A stretch of DNA of 64,000 nt from Pyrobaculum ferrireducens. Lineage in GTDB: Archaea; Thermoproteota; Thermoprotei; Thermoproteales; Thermoproteaceae. The stretch covers positions 372,001 to 436,000 of the forward strand of contig NC_016645.1 in NCBI RefSeq assembly GCF_000234805.1. The letters run 5' to 3'. Shown in pieces: positions 41,024 through 47,557 of the stretch. Made by a program: the position numbers and the translations under genes. Under the pieces are notes generated by a model. It was not told the origin of the DNA. It searched no databases and saw nothing but the letters and a program-made list of their open reading frames with translations. Positions within the stretch are counted from its first letter, which is position 1. Every line of letters starts with the position of its first letter.

Positions 41024-41772
41024 TGAGAGACCTCCTATCCGCCGTGCTCAGGCTGGCTGAGTTGGAGACCCCGCCGAGGCTCCTGGAGATACCCAGAGAG
41101 CTGAGTGAATTAGTCACTCCATGTGAGGAGGGGGGTAAGCCTATTGAGTACTACGCGGTAGACTCCGGCTACGTTGTGCAGAGGGCAGGCCCACGAGACA
41201 TCCTAATACAGTCAATAGTCGCCATCGGGCGAGACATCAAGAGAAAATACATCGTCACTACAGTGACGGGCGATCCCCACGTCGAAGCGCGCATCCGGGA
41301 AATACGCTTTGCAGAGTTCATAAACTCAGACATAGTGCTGGTGGACGGCCCCCTCACGCCCTATGTAAACACGGCCAGAATCGTGGGGGTATCCAAAGAT
41401 CCGCGGCTTGCGAGATACGGGCCGAGAATACCCGACGCAGATCTAAGAGACAAATTCACAAAACTCTCCAGATACGTAGGGGAGAGGGGAGTCGTAGAAG
41501 CTCTGTTAGCCAGAGCCCCCTCAGGCTCGTATCTACCCCCGGTGGATCTAGGGGAGCTGGCTGGCACATTTTTCAAATCAGACTGGGTAATATATGTAGA
41601 GTTTCCAAAAAGCTATAGGCCGGAGGTCTTGTGCCAGCTATTTAGGAGGTATCCCATAAGGCTGAGGCTGGCGCATCACTTGGCAAAGGTTAATAGAGAG
41701 TATCTAAAAACAGTGAAGATAATGCTGTCAACGGTACTGGGCGCGCCGCCTCGTTTCAGGGATTTTCTATAA
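41023..41772 (+). CDS. NurA-like nuclease
   Basis: A 249-residue protein with features of the NurA domain: an early acidic strand, YYAVDSGYV, with D47; an RDILIQSIVAIG strand; and a second acidic strand, DIVLVDGPL, with D108. These are plausible metal ligands of the RNase H-like nuclease core. NurA is a 5'-3' nuclease that normally pairs with the HerA translocase in DNA end resection. Here it is coupled to a different type of ATPase and no Mre11 or Rad50 is encoded in the window. The 3' end overlaps the stop of the convergent microprotein gene. Confidence 0.75.
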   Translation: MRDLLSAVLRLAELETPPRLLEIPRELSELVTPCEEGGKPIEYYAVDSGYVVQRAGPRDILIQSIVAIGRDIKRKYIVTTVTGDPHVEARIREIRFAEFINSDIVLVDGPLTPYVNTARIVGVSKDPRLARYGPRIPDADLRDKFTKLSRYVGERGVVEALLARAPSGSYLPPVDLGELAGTFFKSDWVIYVEFPKSYRPEVLCQLFRRYPIRLRLAHHLAKVNREYLKTVKIMLSTVLGAPPRFRDFL

Positions 41773-41907
41773 CCCTTTATACACATATATAAGTTGTGCA
41801 AGAGCCATGTTAATACAATCGTCAAGAGAGTCGAGGTTATACCTCTTGCATATCTTATATAGATGTTCTAATTCCTCCTCCGAAAGAGGAATTACTACCT
41901 GTTCCAT
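41767..41907 (-). CDS. Ribbon-helix-helix microprotein, 46 aa
   Basis: A 46-residue frame from ATG 41907: a short strand (EQVVIPLS), a first helix (EEELEHLYKICKRYN) and a second helix (SLDDCINMALAQLIYVYK), the strand-helix-helix order of CopG/Arc-type DNA-binding dimers. The TATA box GTATATAACC, read on the - strand at 41926-41935, is centred about 24 bp upstream, as for the other leaderless genes. It lies between the nuclease operon (convergent, 6-bp overlap) and the aminotransferase (divergent), so it could regulate either. No toxin gene is adjacent. Confidence 0.65.
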   Translation of the reverse strand: MEQVVIPLSEEELEHLYKICKRYNLDSLDDCINMALAQLIYVYKGL

Positions 41908-41992
41908 ATCCAAGTGTATGGCCCTGGTTATATACCCCCTTTACAAAAAACGTACACGTAAACATATATATACAATCCATCCGACGGACATA

Positions 41993-43174
41993 ATGCGAGG
42001 GCTTTCTCCCAGAATCTCGGCTCTTAGAGAGTCGCCCACCCGCAAAATTGACGAACTACGTGAAAAACTTAAGAGAGAGAACAGAGACGTAATTCTACTC
42101 TCAACAGGCCAGCCATCTATCCCACCCCCCCGCGAGGTGAGGGAGGCCCTCGGGGAACTACTCAAGACAGAGTCGATGGAGCTGTACGGGTACACGCCAA
42201 GCCAAGGTATTTATGAAGTTAGGCAGGCGGTATCAGAGGACTTGAGGAGGCTAGGCGGCCTAGAGGTGCCCCCAGAGCAGATAGTCCTAACAGCCGGGGG
42301 CCAGGCCGCCATGTTTTCCACACTGGCGACGTTAATAGAGCCGGGAGACGAAGTCGTGGTGACAGACCCCACGTATTTCGGCTATAGACCGCTGTTGGAG
42401 TACTTCGGCGCAGTTATAAAACCCATAGTCACGTCGCTGGAAGGCGGTTTTCAACCAGACCCCGAGATTTTGAAAGGTGTAGTTAGCAGAAAGACGAAGG
42501 CTATGATACTAGTAAGCCCCGACAACCCCACTGGGAGGACTCTGAAAGAGGACGTGGCCAAGGCCGTGGCAGACCTCGCCGTTGACTACGACTTCTGGCT
42601 AATAACCGACGAGGCCTACAAAACACTGATCTACGAAGGGAGCCACGTGTATCTCTACAAAATGGCGCCAGAGCGCACGATTTCAATCAATACCTTTTCT
42701 AAGGACCCGGCCATCCCCGGGTGGCGTCTTGGCTACGTATACGGGCCGCCGGAGGTGATACCCAGAATCAAGCTGGTCAACGAGGAAATGGTCTACTGCC
42801 CCCCGTCGTTCGCCCAGAGGCTCGTGGCTATCTACCTCCGCTCCGAGTCTAGGACGAGGTATATAAGGGAGGTGGTGGAGATATACCGCCAGAAAAGAGA
42901 CGTCGCCGTGGCGGCGTTGAGGAGGTACGTGCCAGAGGCGAGGTTTGTGGTGCCGTCGGGGTCCATGTTCGTATTTGCAGACCTCTCGCGGTACATAAGC
43001 GACGGGGAGATCTTCGCGAGGGAGTTGCTGGAAAGGTACGGAGTCGCGGTGGTCCCCGGCTCCTACTTCAGCAATGTGTACAAAGCCGCTGTACGTATCT
43101 CCTTCGTGACGGAGACGCCGCAGAGGATTGAGGAGGGGATTAGGAGGATCGGCGAGGCGCTTAGAGCCACGTGA
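41993..43174 (+). CDS. PLP-dependent class I/II aminotransferase
   Basis: A 393-residue fold-type I aminotransferase. The PLP lysine is K237 in TFSKDPAIPGWR, with N178 (SPDNPTG), D206 and Y209 (ITDEAYK) and R245 as co-factor ligands. Such archaeal enzymes often act on aspartate, alanine or aromatic amino acids; substrate cannot be read from the sequence. ATG 41993 is chosen since AACATATATATAC at 41961-41973 is centred 26 bp upstream; the frame is open for 62 more codons but these cover promoters. A NUDIX gene overlaps the stop by 4 bp. Confidence 0.93.
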   Translation: MRGLSPRISALRESPTRKIDELREKLKRENRDVILLSTGQPSIPPPREVREALGELLKTESMELYGYTPSQGIYEVRQAVSEDLRRLGGLEVPPEQIVLTAGGQAAMFSTLATLIEPGDEVVVTDPTYFGYRPLLEYFGAVIKPIVTSLEGGFQPDPEILKGVVSRKTKAMILVSPDNPTGRTLKEDVAKAVADLAVDYDFWLITDEAYKTLIYEGSHVYLYKMAPERTISINTFSKDPAIPGWRLGYVYGPPEVIPRIKLVNEEMVYCPPSFAQRLVAIYLRSESRTRYIREVVEIYRQKRDVAVAALRRYVPEARFVVPSGSMFVFADLSRYISDGEIFARELLERYGVAVVPGSYFSNVYKAAVRISFVTETPQRIEEGIRRIGEALRAT

Positions 43175-43665
43175 TACTTGTAGAGACGCTTCTGTACCTG
43201 GTCAGGGGCGGGGAGGTCCTTCTGATCCTAAAGAAGCGGGGACTCGGGGCGGGCCTCTACAACGGCGTAGGCGGCAAGGTGAAGCCGGGGGAGACGCCGG
43301 AGGAGGCCGCCGTGAGGGAGGCCGTGGAGGAGATCGGCGTGAAACCGTTGCAGCTGAATTGGGGCGGCCTTCTTGAGTTTTGGAATTTTGTAGACGGCGG
43401 CGTTGAGTCCGTCCACTACGTCCACGTGTTTACGTCGAATAGCTACGTGGGGGAGCCGCGGGAAAGCGAGGAGGCCATCCCCCAGTGGTTTAGGAAAGAG
43501 GAGGTGCCTTACGACAAGATGTGGGAAGACGACCGCTACTGGCTCCCTGTTGTGCTGGGAGGAGGGCGGATCTACGGGAGGTTTGAGTTTCAAAAATGGA
43601 AGTTGAGGAGGTGGAGCCTCTACCTACTTGAGGAGGCTAGCCAGCCTCTCCTTGATCTGGTTTAG
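43171..43665 (+). CDS. NUDIX hydrolase (MutT-like)
   Basis: A 164-residue NUDIX protein. The box lies at 35-57 with G35, E41, R49, E50, E53, E54 and G56 in the required positions. The C-terminal half (YDKMWEDDRYWLPVVLGG and GRFEFQ) is like MTH1 and MutT-type 8-oxo-dGTPases, so sanitation of oxidised purine nucleotides is likely. It starts with GTG inside the aminotransferase stop region (4-bp overlap). Its 3' end overlaps the convergent ThermoDBP-like gene by 42 bp. Confidence 0.88.
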   Translation: MILVETLLYLVRGGEVLLILKKRGLGAGLYNGVGGKVKPGETPEEAAVREAVEEIGVKPLQLNWGGLLEFWNFVDGGVESVHYVHVFTSNSYVGEPRESEEAIPQWFRKEEVPYDKMWEDDRYWLPVVLGGGRIYGRFEFQKWKLRRWSLYLLEEASQPLLDLV

Positions 43666-44187
43666 CTCGGCGCGTAGCCTCTCCACCTCCTGCCTCAGCT
43701 TCGTGTTTTCCTCTGCGAGGTCTTTACACTCCCTCGGCGCCGCGACTTGTTGACACCTGTCGCTTCTGACCCAGTAGTAGAGCTCTGTCTTGTCTTTCCG
43801 CCACCGGAGCTCCCCAGTGGAGGGATCTAGCTCTATTTCGGTTATTACCATGAATATGTCGCCTTTGTCCAAGCCGTGTCTAGGCGCCTGTTCGTTGAAA
43901 AACCACTCTTTCATCTCGTCGAAGATCTCTCTGCTGGTTCTCCTAAACTCCTCGGAGTCCCTAATCTTGTTAAAAATCTCCTCCCCCTGGGGCCCGAACT
44001 TCTCCCTAAGGGAGCCCGCCACTGCGCCAAACAGTAGCCTAAAGAAGTCGGGCCTCCCCCCGGCGCCGTATCTTCCGAATAGCCTCCCCGCCGAGGTCTT
44101 ACCCGTATTCCACCGGATGACGAGGATCTGCTTACCCGCCCTCTCCTCCACGTGTATCCTCTCTACCGTCCTCTCCTCCTCAGCCAT
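43624..44187 (-). CDS. ThermoDBP-like single-stranded DNA-binding protein
   Basis: A 187-residue protein with a compact N-terminal domain (about 8-140, containing GRLFGRYGAGGRPDFFRLLF) and a C-terminal leucine-zipper helix from about residue 157 (leucines at heptad spacing in LAEENTKLRQEVERLRAEL). This layout agrees with ThermoDBP, the protein that replaces the usual OB-fold SSB in the Thermoproteales. The assignment rests on architecture and lineage rather than residue identity, so an uncharacterised DUF2258-type relative is the alternative. The box at 44204-44216 lies 23 bp upstream of the ATG and is shared with the next gene. Confidence 0.62.
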   Translation of the reverse strand: MAEEERTVERIHVEERAGKQILVIRWNTGKTSAGRLFGRYGAGGRPDFFRLLFGAVAGSLREKFGPQGEEIFNKIRDSEEFRRTSREIFDEMKEWFFNEQAPRHGLDKGDIFMVITEIELDPSTGELRWRKDKTELYYWVRSDRCQQVAAPRECKDLAEENTKLRQEVERLRAELNQIKERLASLLK

Positions 44188-44203
44188 GTATACAAACTTA
44201 CAG

Positions 44204-44216
44204 TTTTTAAATAAAG
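44204..44216. promoter_or_regulatory. Shared TATA box for the genes at 44187 (-) and 44232 (+)
   Basis: TTTTTAAATAAAG is centred at 44210, 23 bp from the leftward ATG and 22 bp from the rightward GTG, with no other TATA-like box in the 44-bp spacer. Confidence 0.6.
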
Positions 44217-44231
44217 ATCCGCGCCCCGTAC

Positions 44232-45131
44232 GTGTATTACAACATGGTGTTTAGAGGGGGCTTCGCAAGGGGGTGCGAGCTGTGCCTCCTGGGCGCCAAA
44301 AGCGTAATATTTATCACAGGCCTCTGTCCCCTTAGCTGTTTCTACTGTCCCGTGGGCGCCGAGAGGTTCGGCCGCGACGTTGTTTATGTAAACGACGTGC
44401 CTGTACAGAGGCTGGAAGATATACCCAAAATCGTCGCAGAGTACGCCTCCGACGGCGCCGCCGTGACCGGGGGGGATCCCTCGGTGGTGGCCGAGAGAGT
44501 CAAGGTCGTGGCGGACATCTTAAAGAGAGAATTCGGCGACGGCTTCCACATACACATGTACACCCACATACTCAACCTAAACGGCAAAAGAGTCGGCATC
44601 TTGGCGTCCAGCCGGGTGGACGAGGTTAGGATACACATAACGTCGAGGGGGCAGGCGGCTGGGAGGGAGAAGTATCTAAAGGCCCTTGCCGCGGCTGGGA
44701 AAACCCTCGGCGCCGAGGTGCCGGCCCTGCCGGGATATGAAAGAGAAATCGCCGATGCCGTCAACGCCTTGGCGCCCTACATAAGCTTCGTAAACATCAA
44801 CGAGCTAGACGTCTCTGAAAGCAACGTGGAGAGGCTGAGGGCCGCGGGGTTCAGAGTGGAGGGCCTCAACGTGGCTGGGAGCCTAGAGGCGGCGAGGAAG
44901 ATAGCCGAGATGGTGGCTGTGCCGGCCCACGTATGTACAGGCCGTTCGAAAGACATTGTGCAGATTGGATCACGCCTATTTAGACACGCCATGGCCACGG
45001 CCGCGCCGAACGAATATGTGCGCGACGACGGAGCCGTGTACTACGACGAGGGGGGAGCACATCCGCGAAGCCTAAAGGCGAGCAACATAAAGATAAGGCT
45101 GACAGTAGGCACGAAAAAACTCGAGATATAG
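44232..45131 (+). CDS. Radical SAM protein (COG2108 type)
   Basis: A 299-residue radical SAM protein with CPLSCFYC (C32, C36, C39) as the cluster motif and TGGDPSVV (near 78-85) as the GGD/GGE motif. A further pair, CELC (C15, C18), precedes the cluster and could bind a second cluster or metal. The family is predicted, mostly archaeal, with unknown substrate. GTG 44232 fits the shared TATA box; ATG 44244 is an alternative. The pilin-like gene starts 25 bp downstream. Confidence 0.82.
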   Translation: MYYNMVFRGGFARGCELCLLGAKSVIFITGLCPLSCFYCPVGAERFGRDVVYVNDVPVQRLEDIPKIVAEYASDGAAVTGGDPSVVAERVKVVADILKREFGDGFHIHMYTHILNLNGKRVGILASSRVDEVRIHITSRGQAAGREKYLKALAAAGKTLGAEVPALPGYEREIADAVNALAPYISFVNINELDVSESNVERLRAAGFRVEGLNVAGSLEAARKIAEMVAVPAHVCTGRSKDIVQIGSRLFRHAMATAAPNEYVRDDGAVYYDEGGAHPRSLKASNIKIRLTVGTKKLEI

Positions 45132-45156
45132 TTGCTTATTAAGGTGTTAAATAGAC

Positions 45157-45462
45157 GTGAAGATACTCACAGCACTCCTCATCCTAACACCCATCGTAAT
45201 AGCCGCTACAAACGCCACAGACCCCTTTGCCAAGATAAGCCAGACAATAGAGAACATACTCTCGTCAATAGACAGCTTTCTACAAAACCTCAAAAATGTA
45301 CTAAAGACGCACATAATCTCCATCTCGAAAACACTATCAGTAATCCTCGGACTCGTCGGGGCTCTCCTCTACTTTTCAGGCCTAAATAAATACGGCGGAC
45401 GCGGCATGATAATAGGCGCCCTACTGCTATACCTCCTATCAGAATTCGTAAGCACACTCTAG
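45157..45462 (+). CDS. TedC/VirB2-like pilin candidate
   Basis: A 101-residue protein: hydrophobic signal segment (1-17), a polar amphipathic stretch, a first hydrophobic helix (about 55-75), the short basic loop NKYGGRG (78-83) and a second hydrophobic helix (84-99). Two hydrophobic helices joined by a small positive loop after a signal peptide is the VirB2/TrbC pilin layout. A pilin of this type, TedC, builds the DNA-import pili of Pyrobaculum. The assignment is by layout only; any small two-helix membrane protein could look similar. The start is GTG. No TedB-type ATPase is in the window. Confidence 0.5.
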   Translation: MKILTALLILTPIVIAATNATDPFAKISQTIENILSSIDSFLQNLKNVLKTHIISISKTLSVILGLVGALLYFSGLNKYGGRGMIIGALLLYLLSEFVSTL

Positions 45463-45686
45463 AAACCCCAGCCACTCTCCGGCCCCAACGCCAAGACACA
45501 TACACCGACGCCCCGCCAGCCTCAACAACACACCACAAAAGCAACACCGCGACGCCCTCAGACGCCTTAACCTCGCTCCCGCCTCATTGCGACAAGAAAT
45601 TGCAAACTTGGATGCGCCCTTGAGCCCACCTACAGTCTGCGAAGCGCCTCGCCCCCCACACCGCACCTATCCACAGCAGAGAAAAG
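45463..45686. other. C-rich gene-free stretch before tRNA-Ala
   Basis: About 220 bp, strikingly C-rich on the + strand (G-rich on the other). Open frames on the - strand exist only because of this composition and look repetitive. I see no RNA fold or gene that I would defend. Confidence 0.4.
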
Positions 45687-45713
45687 CTTAAAAACACGTA
45701 CTATATATGTAAA

Positions 45714-45805
45714 GGGCCGGTAGTCTAGCGGAAGGATGCCCGCTTGGCGGGCGTCCGCGCCCAAACTGCGGGAGATCCCGGGTTCGAATCCCGGCCGGTC
45801 CACCA
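45714..45805 (+). tRNA. tRNA-Ala (anticodon GGC) with one intron
   Basis: Acceptor GGGCCGG pairs with CCGGTCC and contains the G3-U70 wobble that marks alanine tRNAs. The anticodon stem is CCCGC/GCGGG, the loop TTGGCG-T with anticodon GGC at 45746-45748. A 17-nt intron at about 45750-45766 follows position 37, the canonical site. The T arm is CCGGG-TTCGAAT-CCCGG, discriminator A at 45802, and CCA (45803-45805) is encoded. The promoter box CTTAAAAAC (45687-45695) is centred 23 bp upstream. Confidence 0.9.
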
Positions 45806-46110
45806 CTCTTCTCTCGTTCTACGAGGCAGAGCCCAATGGGAGCAAGTTGATTTTTGCCTCAGTTCAGTCCTGAGGAGGTTTGTAAAACCCCACCTGTCTC
45901 ATCACGTGAGGGGGGTACGGATGCGTGCATCTGTTGAATCTGTGTGGTTCCAAGCCCCGCGGTTGATGTCTACTTTGCACGTCATTTCCGCGCCTTGGCC
46001 TCTCATCGTGGGGATCCGCGGGATAAGGGTTCACTGACGCGATCTGTTTTTTGTTTATCAAGGGTTTGTGTAGGGTGTTGTTGAGTGGCGGTTTTGGCGG
46101 GCCGCGGGGG
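45806..46110. other. Gene-free stretch after tRNA-Ala
   Basis: About 300 bp with no convincing gene on either strand. It holds several short GC-rich inverted repeats (for example around CCTGAGGAGG and CCGCGG) and ends at the TATA box ATCTATAAATATG of the surface-protein gene. Confidence 0.4.
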
Positions 46111-46143
46111 CAATCTATAAATATGTCTTTTTTCTACTTATTT

Positions 46144-47322
46144 ATGAACTCGGGAAAGATGTTCCTAGCAGTTATATTTGCCGCATTGATATATGCACAG
46201 GGTGTGCTTACTGTACAAACGGCCACTGACCCCACTGAAGACTACAAGGGGCCTGGCTGGTTTACACCACCTCAGAACCCCGTTTTTAAAAACGGCACGG
46301 TATTCGACTTGACTAAGTTCGAGGTGCTTTACAACGCAACGGCGGATGCCCTCGTCTTTAGAATAACCTTTGCAGATCTAGGCGGCAACCCCTGGGGCTC
46401 CGAGACTGGCTTCTCGCTCCAGTACGTCCAGATATACATAAGCCGGGGGTTCCCGGGCAACCCCTGGGGCACCGTGTCCTGCTCCGTGCTTAGGCCGGAC
46501 GACGGCGATGTCGCGTCTGGCAACGCCTTCTTCGACGAAGCCACCCGCTTCTTCTGTCCGGATCCGGCGAATCTAACCCAGTATAAGTACACGCCCGGCG
46601 TGAGATTTTCGGGGCAGGCTCCGTGGGATGTTGCTATTTTCATTGGGCCTAAGTGGGGTAACGAGACGGTTAACTATGTGGCTGTGGCGGACGTCACTGG
46701 CGGAATCATCAGCGTGTCTCCGCTACCCCGCGTATACGCCCAGGGCAACTCCATAGTGGCTGTTGTGCCGAGGGAGCTCATACCTCCCACCACTAGGCTG
46801 ATGAGCGACTTCCCACAACCCACGTGGAGATACTACGTCTTAGTTACGTCATACGACGGCTTTGGCCCCGGCCGGATCAGGCCCTTCGGGCCGGTGGCCC
46901 AGGAGTGGACTGTGGGCGTCGGCGCGGCTAACGCCTCGGCGGTGCTCTCCGGCACCGTGCCAAGGGTCCTAGACATACTAGGGCCAAATACGCCACTCAG
47001 GACATTCACGAGGAATGCCTCCGCGGTTTTGGAGCCGCAGTCTTTGAGCTGGGGCAACTTCCCGCTGGCGTACACCACCACCACTGTGAACAGGATTGTG
47101 CCTCTGACTGTTACGAGGACCGACACGTTAACCATTACAGAGACATCCTACGTCACTACGACGTCCGTCAGTACTGTTACGCAGACTCATACTTCATACG
47201 TCACGCAGACGCAGCAGATATATGTGGAGAAGCCGTATGTCGATCCGACTAGCTACGCCGTGATGGGGCTTGGCGTCGTCGCTGGGCTGGCGGGGGCGCT
47301 TGCCGCGGCGAGGCGTAAGTAG
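46144..47322 (+). CDS. Stalked surface protein with glucodextranase-type DOMON-like domain
   Basis: A 392-residue secreted protein. A signal peptide (about 1-19) is followed by a beta-rich domain (about 25-260: GPGWFTPPQNPVF, then LQYVQIYI, FSGQAPWDVAIFIGP and SIVAVVPRELI) like the C-terminal DOMON-like domain of glucodextranases. Next is a Thr/Ser-rich stalk (near 315-365, TTTSVSTVTQTHTSY type) and a C-terminal membrane anchor ending in RRK. Sugar or surface-layer binding is inferred. ATG 46144 follows ATCTATAAATATG by about 26 bp. It lies just upstream of an ABC importer with the same stalk-anchor build. Confidence 0.78.
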   Translation: MNSGKMFLAVIFAALIYAQGVLTVQTATDPTEDYKGPGWFTPPQNPVFKNGTVFDLTKFEVLYNATADALVFRITFADLGGNPWGSETGFSLQYVQIYISRGFPGNPWGTVSCSVLRPDDGDVASGNAFFDEATRFFCPDPANLTQYKYTPGVRFSGQAPWDVAIFIGPKWGNETVNYVAVADVTGGIISVSPLPRVYAQGNSIVAVVPRELIPPTTRLMSDFPQPTWRYYVLVTSYDGFGPGRIRPFGPVAQEWTVGVGAANASAVLSGTVPRVLDILGPNTPLRTFTRNASAVLEPQSLSWGNFPLAYTTTTVNRIVPLTVTRTDTLTITETSYVTTTSVSTVTQTHTSYVTQTQQIYVEKPYVDPTSYAVMGLGVVAGLAGALAAARRK

Positions 47323-47545
47323 GATAGGAATCCTAATAGCATTAGGTTTTTTACTGCTCTTTTTTTCTTTATTTATCGCATTCCAGCAGTCGTATCGGCA
47401 GGCTCACTGTGGCGAGGGGCGATGTGTAGATCCTCTGTTTGTTCTCGTGGCTCTTTTTCTACTTATTGCGGGAGCCGTTATTCTTCTCTATTCGGTTACT
47501 ATTTTTATAAATGTAAAAATAGAGGAAAATTTAAAAAGGACATGA
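47300..47545 (+). CDS. Small membrane protein with two transmembrane segments
   Basis: About 81 residues from TTG 47300 (MPRRGVSRIGILIALGF), with hydrophobic segments at about 9-27 and 43-66 separated by a loop with two cysteines (HCGEGRC). A TTG at 47270 would lengthen it by ten residues; no ATG or GTG start exists, so the start is uncertain. It overlaps the end of the surface-protein gene by 23 bp and precedes the binding-protein gene. Function unknown. Confidence 0.5.
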   Translation: MPRRGVSRIGILIALGFLLLFFSLFIAFQQSYRQAHCGEGRCVDPLFVLVALFLLIAGAVILLYSVTIFINVKIEENLKRT

Positions 47546-47557
47546 ATCGTGTAACTT

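Noticed and set aside
45290-45666. Cysteine/arginine-rich - strand frames before tRNA-Ala
   Set aside because: They arise from the G-rich composition of that strand and have no start signal or plausible fold.
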